A stretch of DNA of 64,000 nucleotides from Owenia fusiformis (taxonomy: Eukaryota; Annelida; Polychaeta; Sabellida; Oweniidae): the NCBI GenBank assembly GCA_903813345.2, contig CAIIXF020000001.1, positions 28,511,915-28,575,914 on the forward strand, given 5' to 3'. Below, piece after piece: positions 13,801-23,400 of this stretch (the first letter of the stretch is position 1; every line of letters begins with the position of its first letter). The position numbers and the translations under genes were made by a program. Below the pieces are notes generated by a model. It was not told the origin of the DNA. It searched no databases and saw nothing but the letters and a program-made list of their open reading frames with translations.

Positions 13801-13919
13801 ACCGACCCCGGGTGCTACGGTGGGAGATCGAGTCGGGTGGCAAGAACCGAGTGGGCAAATTGGGCACCGAAGGCGCTGAGTTGTGGTTCCCGTGGAAGGA
13901 CTGGTCAAACACTGTCTAA
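1843..13919 (+). CDS. EF-hand / Thr-Glu-rich tandem-repeat / CBM20 fusion protein (5' end not seen)
   Basis: I join eight exons by GT-AG sites with consistent phases: 1843-1937, 2156-2243, 4623-4730, 5435-5638, 5870-5975, 7248-11297, 13323-13487, 13753-13919 (TAA). They give 1660 residues. Residues 7-18 form a canonical EF-hand loop (D-S-D-G-I-E pattern). Loops at 44-55 and 82-93 are degenerate: Lys at position 12 and Met at position 1 respectively. Residues about 100-1550 are Thr/Glu/Asp-rich and low-complexity, with nine 75-residue repeats (about 488-1162). Residues about 1551-1660 are a CBM20 domain: LGDIPELGAWD, the WWTV strand, FEWKW, and WE followed by NR. CBM20 binds starch or glycogen, so a calcium-responsive glycogen-associated scaffold is my inference. 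The weakest splice site is the donor at 5638 (GTTCTC). Upstream exons probably lie outside the window. Confidence 0.8.
2330..2421. mobile_element. 92-bp miniature inverted-repeat element
   Basis: The ends TAGCCTTGCCCAA and TTGGGCAAGGCTA are inverted copies, and the arms extend through a GATAAGTAAAA stretch. It is flanked by the 9-bp direct repeat ATCGAGTAG at 2321-2329 and 2422-2430. It sits in the intron after the second EF-hand exon and is almost pure hairpin. Confidence 0.75.
2480..2580. repeat. Palindrome and (ATTGT)n-type microsatellite
   Basis: A perfect palindrome ATTGAAAAAACGTTTTTTCAAT-like sequence lies near 2483, followed by imperfect TGTATTGTATTGTATTGTAT repeats up to about 2560. 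It is intronic. Confidence 0.55.
2711..3173. mobile_element. Mariner-type MITE, 463 bp
   Basis: The ends CACTCCCCTCCATAAGTTTG and the complement of its other end (ending GGAGGGGGGTG) form inverted repeats extending about 180 bp inward. The element is flanked by TA on both sides (2709-2710, 3174-3175), as expected for Tc1/mariner insertion. No transposase is visible. It lies in the long intron between the second and third EF-hand exons. Confidence 0.75.
3590..3895 (+). repeat. Diverged dispersed copy of the element at 898-1202
   Basis: Direct-orientation similarity to 898-1202 is visible over stretches such as AAATGTCGTTATT, TTGGAATTTTT, TAATAAGACCAAAA and ATTACGACAT. The terminal inverted repeats are eroded, so I call only a fragment. 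Confidence 0.5.
4850..5015. repeat. Fold-back inverted repeat in intron
   Basis: The left arm TTTAAGCC...GTGCATTATG...ATTCCAC...AGATGTTGTTTCC pairs with the right arm GGAAACAACATCT...GTGGAAT...CATAATGCA...GGCTTAAA. The centre is a short loop near 4925-4935. It looks like a decayed MITE. No confident target duplication is visible. Confidence 0.55.
6228..6929. mobile_element. Mariner-type non-autonomous element, 702 bp
   Basis: The ends CGAGAGGTGATCA and TGATCACCCCTCG are inverted and flanked by TA (6226-6227 and 6930-6931). The terminal GGTGATCA-AAAG-TCT pattern resembles mariner-family termini. No transposase frame survives. It sits in the intron just before the giant repeat exon. Confidence 0.7.
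8109..10133 (+). repeat. Nine tandem 225-bp (75-residue) coding repeats
   Basis: Units begin at 8109, 8334, 8559, 8784, 9009, 9234, 9459, 9684 and 9909. Each encodes VETTKTTITTKELINDTVDA, then a NIEPEEKEI segment, then QQELLSQQNVVEVK and a Glu/Lys helix ending EAKAGD. Copies differ at only a few positions, and the array stays in frame because 225 is divisible by three. The near-identity implies recent duplication or homogenisation, so copy number is probably variable between individuals. Confidence 0.93.
11861..12486. mobile_element. Mariner-type fold-back MITE, 626 bp
   Basis: CAGGGTGGTCC at 11861 matches the complement of the end at 12486. The arms are complementary over about 220 bp, through the GGGACACTCGTATTT and AAAATCCGTTTT-type blocks. 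TA flanks both ends (11859-11860, 12487-12488). It lies in the intron between the giant exon and the first CBM20 exon. Confidence 0.8.
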
Positions 13920-14660
13920 ACTAGACAGTCAATATAGCATCCTTCCTTCCAACAGGCTGTCTAAGGAGCACGTGCAAATATGCTCTTAAAGGAGGGAGAG
14001 GTGCAATGATAGGACTTATTCCATCAGTTTATTTTTTAACTTCATTTTTTTATGAAATGGTGATATCATACTAGGCTAGTATGGACACAGGGACCAGTAT
14101 GAACATGTGATTATGGCATTAGAGTGCGGTCTTCAGTATATCAGCTATACTGGAAATATTGTGTTTAAGTTGCTCATCATTTCTAATAGTATTAAATTCA
14201 ATGAATTATTCAGACCATTAGCAATTTATAATTCTTGTTAAAACTAGTATCTATAGCTCGTATCAAATGTACATAATTAAAGATATTTTTAGTGGCTCCA
14301 AGCAAGTATTATTTTAACCAGTACATGTAACACAACAGCTTGTATGTTATCATATGTTTTATGTTATTGAAGAAATGTATTTGAATAGCTTTCCCGGTAT
14401 AATCAAAATTGTGGTTCATGTGAGTCTAATTAAAGGTGAAGAGAGTTATGTAATTTAATATGTACGAAAAGAGGATCGGAATTTCTTGATTTAATTAATG
14501 TAGTGGCAACTGCTGAATTATAGATATATTTTACATGAGAACATACATAGCAGGGGACGGAACGGTCATTATAACTTTTAACATAAATTGGCGATGATGT
14601 TGTCTCTTGTTCCTCTAAACGGTTGAATTGATATTAAAATAAATACATTTAAAGTTAACA
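13920..14660 (+). other. 3' untranslated region with polyadenylation signal
   Basis: Non-coding, AT-rich sequence follows the CBM20 stop codon. AATAAA occurs at 14638-14643, which would give a 3' UTR of about 740 bp. Between here and the transposon at 14951 I see nothing else. Confidence 0.5.
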
Positions 14661-14950
14661 AAGAATTCTCTGTTGGTACTTATCTTAAAAGTTCGTTACG
14701 GACATTGAGCAAGAATAAAAGATCTGATAAGAAAACCAGTAAAGTGATATTACTTATTTTTCTTAGAAACGTATTACAAAATCATGGCCAATCATATTTA
14801 CATTATTCAGAGAATGTGTCAGGATATGGTGTCTCTTTTGATATCACTCTATTATAAGTAAAAGAATCATAAAAAGGGATTTCTGCTATTATATTTCTGA
14901 TTACTTTGTACAGCCGTTTGTAAAGCCGTTCAGTTTCAACCAACATTTAA

Positions 14951-16683
14951 GGCTTTGTATAAAAAACCTCCTACCCACGTACCCTCGTACCCACGTACGT
15001 GGGTCCTGACCCAGTCTTTAAAGAGTTAAATCTTTAACATTTTTTAAACATTATTCTATCTCAATGTATGCTTAATTATGGATGAATTTATGTACCCATA
15101 TGCCTTTATTTCTAGATCGGACATCTGTCTCGTCATAAAATAAAGCCGGTGTGAAAGAAATGATGGTCCCCCAGGGATTATGGTCCCCTTTCTTAACGGC
15201 CCTTACTGGCCCTGATTGCGTATAAGATAATGAGGGAAAACGTTGTATTGAGGTCACTATATAAATCAATGGAGAGTGGGACCATAATTTGATAGGACCT
15301 CCTACCCTTTTACACCGGCATTGCATAATGTTCATTTGAGCTATTTGAGTGTTGTTTTTGATATATCGAAGCGATTTTTTGTTGATCGGGCAGTCTTACA
15401 GTGTACAACCAATCTATTGCTTGGCGCAAATTGGCCACATGCGGCATGTGTTGTAAAGTGCTGTAGTTTTTGACTCCATGAGCAGAATATGGTCAAACTT
15501 TCACAACAAAATTCACATTGAATGACCTGAATGATTCTGGATTGACGAAGTTATTCAACTTTTCATCGGTCCTGTTTTTTAACACCCTGTAGTTTCGATT
15601 TTTATCACATATACTTTTTATTCTTTCAAACGATATTACAAGTATTCATTGTTTGCACGACAGATTTGAACTATACGTGTAATTTGTCTTATGTCTCTTA
15701 TTTAATTTAACATCAGAATTGGAGATACAAAGTGATAGAGTGATCAATTCACACGATCTCAAGGAATAATAAAGGCTGCATTTCTGTTTAACCGTGGCGC
15801 AATTGAATAACGAAATATTTGAAAAGTAGAAGGATTCGCTATATTCGTTTTTAATCGCTTTTTGGCACAATTTAAGGATAATTGTGCGCACTAGTTCAGT
15901 GAATCATTTAGATGGAATTAAAAGTTAGAGTTGACAAACTTATGCAGGGGAGTGTAAGTTTGGTTTTGTAAACTTCGACATTATTCATGGCCGTTTGATC
16001 CATAATTAGGTAATATGAAGAGTAGAGTTTTATTTTGACAATGATTTGATGTAAAACTGGTTTGAATGATAAAAGTTCAGCTTTGTAGTTTCTAGCTTTT
16101 TGCGCGTAAAACGTGAATACAATGGACAACAACGACACCAAATCTTTGACTAACATACGTTAATAACGTATAATATTCGTAAGAATGAATTCTAATAACA
16201 TTTGAAATAAACATCTAATAAAATGTGGTGAATTTAATTGGTTGGAAACTCTAAGAAATATATTTTAAAAAAGATGTCAACTTTTGGACAAGGGTAAACT
16301 TCCCGGGACATTTACAATCTGCATGAGGTAACAGGAGGCACGGATTGCACTGAACGAAGGCTAGGAGATTGCTAATCAGCACTGATGTGTTATACAGGTA
16401 AGACTGCCCGATCAACAAAAAACATTTCGACATATCAAAAACATAAATCAAATAGCTCAAAAATAATGAACATTTATGCAATTCCGGCTTTATTTTATTT
16501 TACTAGAGAGATGTCAGACCTATAAATAAAGGCATATGTATGCATAAATTCATCTATAATTCAGGATAAACTGAGATTCAATAATGTTTTAAACATTTAA
16601 AAATTTAACTCTTTAAAGACTGGGTCAGGACCCACGTACGTGGGTACGAGGGTACGTGGGTAGGAGGTTTTTTATACAAAGCC
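14951..16683. mobile_element. Fold-back, Mutator-like transposon with long inverted repeats
   Basis: The arms GGCTTTGTATAAAAAACCTC (14951) and its complement (ending 16683) continue inward for about 290 bp, to about 15402 and about 16394. They include the palindromic CCCACGTACGTGGG block and the shared TTGTTGATCGGGCAGTCTTA. The direct repeat AACATTTAA flanks the element at 14942-14950 and 16684-16692 (9 bp, or up to 11 if the terminal bases are counted differently). Long inverted repeats plus a 9-11 bp duplication fit Mutator-like elements. The 1 kb core has no transposase-like ORF. Confidence 0.75.
15150..15314. mobile_element. 165-bp element nested in the left arm of the fold-back transposon
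   Basis: The intact right arm reads continuously through AAAGCCGG-AATTGC, whereas the left arm is interrupted here by TGTGAAAG...TTTTACA. This insert has its own inverted GGTCCC/GGGACC ends and is flanked by CCGG on both sides. Comparing the two arms shows directly that it is a later insertion. Confidence 0.65.
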
Positions 16684-17157
16684 AACATTTAAGTATAGAT
16701 GAAATCAAGTGAATTGAAGAAAAAAGATGTTGATATCATTATAAATATAACAATGGTTATTCAATAGAATTTTATTTAAATCTGGTTAGTATTGTCCCTC
16801 AAACAAAAACTTCAAAATACACTAATCCAAATTCAATTTCACGATCAAAGTTTTGTCTGAATGAAAATATAATGGATTTAACTACATTGACAAACATAAA
16901 TCTGTCACAGAAACTTTAATCCACAATGGGCATTCTTGAGATCATATAACATTGGTTTATCCACTAATAACGCAATGAGCTGTGGTATCAATAGAGACGC
17001 CGTAATACACAGAAAGCAAAGAAACAACTTGAACAGGAAACATCTAGACCGAGAAGACACAATCAAAGGAAAGCATGAACGATTAATAACTTTCCAAATA
17101 AGAGGAGGTGTAGGTCATAAACAAGAGTAATTGTCCATTCAAATAAGGAACCCAATC

Positions 17158-18051
17158 ATGCCGACGACGCCAGCAACAACAACTCTGCTCCTACCAAAGA
17201 CACGGAGCTACCATGCGAAGAGCGTCCGACCAGACGCCAAAGTGGGCATGCACCTGAACCTTCATAAAAACATCGACAAACGCTTCAGGCCAACGTATGT
17301 AACGATAGATTATAAAAATGGACCAGAGAGTTTGGAGTTGATTGATATCGTATTGGCACGGCAGAGGCCATTTCTAAGGAGCTTCAGTGGAAGAAGGATG
17401 TACTCTGCGGGTCAGGTTTACACTCATGTTGACCACATAGCGCAGTCCGACCCATATAGGATAGCCGAGTCTAAAGGCTTCATGATAGAAGAAAGAGAAG
17501 CACCTGGTGTACCACGACTAATTAAGAAAACCCCTGATGAAGTTGATGCCATTATAGATAGGATAACTAAGTTCGACCCTCGCAAACACCCGGCCGATTC
17601 CCGGGGAAGATGTGGACGGTTTACTCCAGCCCAAGAGGATAGAGACCAGCGACCCACAAATAAATACTCCAATGATGACGTGAAAGCTATTGTTGAACGT
17701 TTATCAAAATTTGACCCTGAGAAAGTCCCTGAATCAAAGGGGCCAATCCGAGGAACGCCTACAAAGATGGATCTTCCCATTATCTACAAAAAGAACTACA
17801 CAGAGGATGAAGTACATGCCATAATTGACAGACTTATTAAATACGATCCTAGTAAGTGGCCTCCAGAATCACGAGGTAAATCTCCAACCTTCCTACAGGA
17901 GGTCACAAAACAGAAGATGACAACTATCAAGAAATGTAAACCGTTTGAAGTTGAGGAGATTGTCGATAGACTGATGCAGTTTAACCCACAGAAATGGCCA
18001 CCGGAGTCCAAGAGATTCAATCCAAATCGATCAACAACAGTTTGCTTCTGA
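17158..18051 (+). CDS. Unrecognised 297-residue protein with four DEVxAIIDRLxKFDP motifs
   Basis: An intronless frame runs from ATG at 17158 to TGA. The protein is basic, soluble and rich in Arg, Pro and Lys, with no signal peptide or membrane segment. Four copies of a motif of about 22 residues occur in the second half: DEVDAIIDRITKFDPRKHP, DDVKAIVERLSKFDPEKVP, DEVHAIIDRLIKYDPSKWP and FEVEEIVDRLMQFNPQKWP. Each ends with a Ser-rich SRG/SKG tail. A degenerate fifth copy may precede them (HIAQSDPYRIAESKG). I do not recognise the family. Short Pro-anchored repeats of this kind occur in microtubule-binding proteins of cilia and sperm, but that is only a guess. Confidence 0.75.
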   Translation: MPTTPATTTLLLPKTRSYHAKSVRPDAKVGMHLNLHKNIDKRFRPTYVTIDYKNGPESLELIDIVLARQRPFLRSFSGRRMYSAGQVYTHVDHIAQSDPYRIAESKGFMIEEREAPGVPRLIKKTPDEVDAIIDRITKFDPRKHPADSRGRCGRFTPAQEDRDQRPTNKYSNDDVKAIVERLSKFDPEKVPESKGPIRGTPTKMDLPIIYKKNYTEDEVHAIIDRLIKYDPSKWPPESRGKSPTFLQEVTKQKMTTIKKCKPFEVEEIVDRLMQFNPQKWPPESKRFNPNRSTTVCF

Positions 18052-18660
18052 ATTACAATGACCTGCTTTAACATATGAAGCCCTGTCAGCATAGTGAACT
18101 ACAAGGTGGACTCTTAAGGACTTGCCGTTCACCATATGGTAACTTTTAAGTATATATGTAGCTTGCAAAGTCCAGTACAACTAAAAAAAAATTATTTGTA
18201 GACTACAGAGCGATTTTTTATTTAGGTTTCGTATCAAAAATTAAGTTGGAGCAATTTTTCAAAAAAGGGGCCAATCTATTTCTAAACATGTGTCCCTCTG
18301 GTTTCTTGATAACCTCATGCAGTAACCCAAAAGGGGTTTATTAGATGGAAACAGGAAAACATAAAAGAGCATTAAAGTGAACCAATCCATTTAAATTTTG
18401 TAATATACCACGAAGTAATGAATGAACAATTACATAGAAAGATGAAATGGAAAATACAGTCGAACAAACTATTTTTTGAAACTATACAAAATATATTTCA
18501 CCATAATTGCAATGGTATTTATAGCAATCACCATTTTGACATCAAATTATTAACAGAGTTATTATAACCATGATTTATGGGTATTGAACAATTGTATTTG
18601 TGAATGTACTATGAAATAAAAGTGGAATGAAATATCAGAGTCTTAGATACCAATGATCGG
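18052..18660 (+). other. Probable 3' UTR of the repeat-motif gene
   Basis: AT-rich and non-coding, with AATAAA at 18615-18620. From 18660 to about 20470 there is no convincing exon on either strand; the minus-strand part nearest 20470 is probably the 3' UTR of the TIMP-like gene. Confidence 0.35.
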
Positions 18661-20471
18661 TCGGAGATGATCATGTAAATTGATTGTGTTTTAACAATCT
18701 AAAATACCTTTAAAATACACTTCAATAGCACTATCCAATTACATGCTGTCCAGTATTTATTTGAAAGTCTAGCTCTGATCCTAAAATTCCCCATTGACCA
18801 GTTTGAAAATACTTTGAAAATGGGTATGGGCCTTTATCAATTTGAACTTGTCATTCGGACTACAAAATTAGGAATTTTAGTTTTCATATTTGCATGAAAG
18901 ATTTCTATCAAAGCCTATGATGGTGAAAAATGCAGATTGTTTTGCTTTTAAAGGGGTATTTTAGGGTAAGAGTTAGAGAGTATACTACATTAGAAATACC
19001 ATGCGCCATCTTTATAAATATAGAAAGAACAGTCAATAATATTCCTTTAGTTCTATATAATAGAAAAGCAAATCCACTCAATTCTTATGCCGAGGGAAGA
19101 TATCACACTGAAATATTGACTCAACCCACATACAATCTTGCCCAAGGAGTTAATTACCTGTTATATTGCATGATTAATATAAAACCATTCTAAAATATTT
19201 GTAATTTTATTATGCTTTATCGATTTTCTTAACATTTGTGCTGTTTATAAGATGTCATTGTTATATTTTATTACAGTACAGTTTTACAGTATTGTTTTCA
19301 TCAAAAATCTTTAATTTCATACCAACAGAATAATAATTTGTGCATTATCATAATGTAATCACATGTACATACACTGTATGTATATTGTAAGTTATATATG
19401 GAAAAATATATTTTACTGCACTGAATATACTATGTAGTGATTTATGTACATTTTTCATTTTATGAGGTATCATTCTGTATTCTATACTCCAGGCACATTC
19501 TGTAAGCATTTTAAGTATTGCCTTGTAACATGTTAAAATATGCTCAAGCTTTTCAAATGGGCTACAAAAGAACAACTGAATAACATTTACAAAACAGTGA
19601 AAATGCTCTTCAGATTAAATACTTCTTTTAACCCCTAAATGTGTCTTTTTGGTTAAGATATAACCAACTTTAGCAAACTTTCAACTTACAACATCCAAAA
19701 TTTAATTTGTAATTCAATAAATGCCATTCTTCACACTCAAACGGATATACTTGAAATAAACATGTTAAAGAATATATTATTATTTGAAATGGTCCCTTAT
19801 GATACCAAATCGAACCATTAAGTCCATTATCACCTTCAGTCAGCCTTTGGCCATTTTAAATGGCTAATATATCTCATCAATTGGACTTTAAATCAGAATT
19901 ATTTGACTGATTCCTTTTTATTGACATCATATGGTTAGATTGTCATGTAGCGTTTTAGATTCAATCACTGGTATTGTTCTTTTGTTCGGGTTTCCTACTC
20001 CAAAAAATTACTTAATTTCTTCAAATAGTGTTACTCCTTTCTTCATAAGCATTTTAGATATTTCAATGTTTTTTTCAATTTTAAATACTTTTGGCACTCT
20101 CACACTATTTATAAAGTTAAAAAATATGATAGCAATGTGCAAGATCAGTTCTTTTGGTGAAAATCTGTTGTAATAAGTCCCACCTCCTCTGCATTTTGGA
20201 ATTATGATAGTCATTCAGTATAGCTGTATATACATTTTGTGCAAAATGTCCTCAATGCTGTAAATTCCTGGTGTTAATGTTCAGCTCTTAAAGTGCTCAA
20301 AATATAATATTCGGCCACCCTTTATACAAAAAGTCAAGCTCTAGTATTTGAAGTCCTATGTACAATATCTCAAAATCTTTTGGCCAGGTCATCTGAACAA
20401 GCATGGTGACCTATGCATCAGAGGTCCTCCATATATTAATTCTCATCACATGTTTTAAAGTCCTCCCATCT

Positions 20472-23400
20472 TTATGTATCTCTGAGTCCATCATTAGTGT
20501 ACTCCCTGATACAGTTCTCAAATGGTACATTAGAGACCCAATGACAGAGACCATCTCTGTTGCGAGAGCAAATAGTGTATTTGTTGAAACAGTCTATAGC
20601 TGGGTCCTCAGGGTAATACAGACAGACATCTGGGTGCTTGTCGCATGGTTCATAGTCACATGTGATGATCTAAAAGAAAAAGAACAATTTTAAATATGTT
20701 TGTTTTTAATAAACACATACAGAAAGTCTACAGTGAGTGTGAACCATCCCTGACCCTGATTGTAAGTATAGTAAAACCTGTAAAGTGAAACACCTCAAAA
20801 GTGGAACACCTCTATTAGTGGACCACTTTTCAACATCTCCCACATGGAACATTTATAGATACCAAAGGTGTTCCACTAGGACAGGTTTTACTGTACAAAG
20901 AAAATTCTGAGAAGATGTGAACATCAGATACAGTATTTAGATATACACTACCCTTATTGAAAAGATCAATGGTAAGAGTTTGAAATACTCATAACAAAGA
21001 ATGTCCATTTTAAAAATTCACATGTCAGTAAACAAAAACAAAGAGATTTATTGTATCATTTGATTAAACTAAAATAGCATCTACCCTGCATTCACAGTTC
21101 TTTGAGTATGATTGCAGGACTGCCCCCAATGCCCTCCTCTCCTCCACAGACTCTGGCCAGTCTGATATGTACATACAGGAGTCACTGAATGGGAGATTTT
21201 TCTCTGCAATACCTATAGCATACAGGGTCGTAGAAAGATTAGTTACAAAAAGGAGACCTAGTGTCACCACTTACAGTACAATAAAATGCAATACAATAAA
21301 AGTCAAATGCAATATATATGATTTATGTGTGAGAGTTGTGCATGAAGTACAATGCAATACAATACAATACAAGAACACAAATGTGTACAAAATGTCCCCA
21401 CCTATGGGTGATCCCATCAAATGGTTATCCTAAAAATGAGTAGACAAGACTTTAATGACACAATTTGAGGACGGAAAATCCAATATGGCCACCTTAAAAT
21501 TTACCCAGAATGCCCAAAAATTAGTCAGTTCTAGATTTTCATACTAAGAAGCACCCCTGAAAATTTGAAATTGATCCTTCACACAGTTAACCAGAAAACA
21601 TGTAAACAAGACTTTACAGACAAGATTTGAGGACCGAAAATCCAAAATGGCTGCCTTGACATTTATCCAGAATGCCAAAAAACTAATCTGTTCTAGATTT
21701 TCATACTAAGGATCATCCCTGAAAATTTGAAATTGATCTACCAAACGGTTCACCTGGAAATGCGTAGACAAAACTTTACAAACAAGATTTTAGGACAGAA
21801 AATCCAAAATGGCTGCCTTGACATTTACCCAGAATGCCCAAAAACTAATCAGATCTAGATTTTCATACTTAGAATCATCCCTGAAAATTTGAAATTGATC
21901 TACCTAACGGTTCACCTAAAAACGCGTAGAAAAGACTTTACGGGCAAGATTTTAAGACGGAAAATCCAAAATGGCTGCCTTGACATTTATCCTGAATGCA
22001 TAAAAACTAATGAGATCTAGATTTTCATTCTAAGAATCATCCCTGAAAATTTGAAATTGATCTACCAAACAGTTCACCTGGAAATGTGTAGACAATACTT
22101 TACAGACGAGATTTTAGGATAGAAAATCCAAAATGGCTGCCTTGACATTTACCCAGAATGCTCAAAAACTAATCAGATCTAGATTTTCATACTAAGAATC
22201 ATCCCTGAAAACTTGAAATTGATCTACCAAACGGTTCACCTAAAAACGCGTAGACAAGACTTTACGGGCAAGATTTTAAGACGGAAAATCCAAAATGGCT
22301 GCCTTGACATTTATTCAGAATGCATAAAAACTAATGAGATCTAGTTTTTCATACTGAGAATCATCCCCATCCCTGAAAATTTCAAATTGATCTACCAAAC
22401 GGTTCACCTGGAAATGCGTAGACAAGACTTTACAGACAAGATTTGAGGACGGAAAATCCAAAATGGCTGCCTTGACATTTACCCAGAATGCCCAAAAACT
22501 AATCAGATCTAGATTGTCATACTGTGAATCATCCCTGAAAATTTGAAATTGATCTACCAAACGGTTCACCTGAAAATGCGTAGACAAGACTTTACTGACA
22601 AGATTTTAGGATGGAAAATCCAAAATGGCTGCCTTGACATTTACCCAGAATGCCCAAAAACTAATCAGATCTAGATTTTCATACTAAGAATCATCCCTGA
22701 AAATTTGAAATTGATCCACCAAACGGTTCACCTGAAAACATGTAGACAAGACTTTACACACGAGATTTTAGGACCGAAAAATCCAAAATGGCCGACAATA
22801 AAAAAGTGATTATGAGTTTTTGCTAATTTCTTTCAACAAAATTATCACATATAACTACTGTTAACAATAACATAGGCTTTTACAACAAAGTACACCTGAA
22901 ATTATTTATAAAGCTACTAAATAGTTTAAGTATGAAAACTGAATAACACCATTCAATATGATACAAAGTATTATCGTGCGCTAACTTTTCTTAAAACATT
23001 CAAAATGGCTGACATGACTGAGCTTACAGGTCCAAAACCTAATCAGATCTAGAATGAAGTGAGCTGAACAAGATTTTAAAGTTTTAAAAGCAACTGTGAA
23101 GCCGTTTTTCTTAAAGTTTGCAGACAAGGATTTTAGCATTTGACTTCAAAATGGCCGACAGGAAGTTGGTATCGAGTTAATTTTTTTTCATCCACATCTG
23201 TATGCACTCATAAGTTATCCCTGAAAATTTGAAGGTGATATCTGTAGCGGTTTTGGAGAAAACTGCCGGACGTACGGACAGACAGACGGACAGACAGACG
23301 GACGCGCCTAGGCCGACAATATGGCCCCACACTATGTGGTGGGGACATAAAAAGTCAAATGCAATATATATGATTCGATTCTAACCTGAGATAATGTACT

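Noticed and set aside
13647-13908. Alternative reading of the last CBM20 exon with an upstream extension, and its antisense ORFs
   Set aside because: The strong acceptor at 13751-13752 and the phase match to 13487 define the exon; the upstream part is intron and the antisense frames are shadows.
22315-22587. 90-residue minus-strand ORF with an internal repeat
   Set aside because: The repeat is the 162-bp transposon unit, which is also divisible by three; there is no start context or homology.
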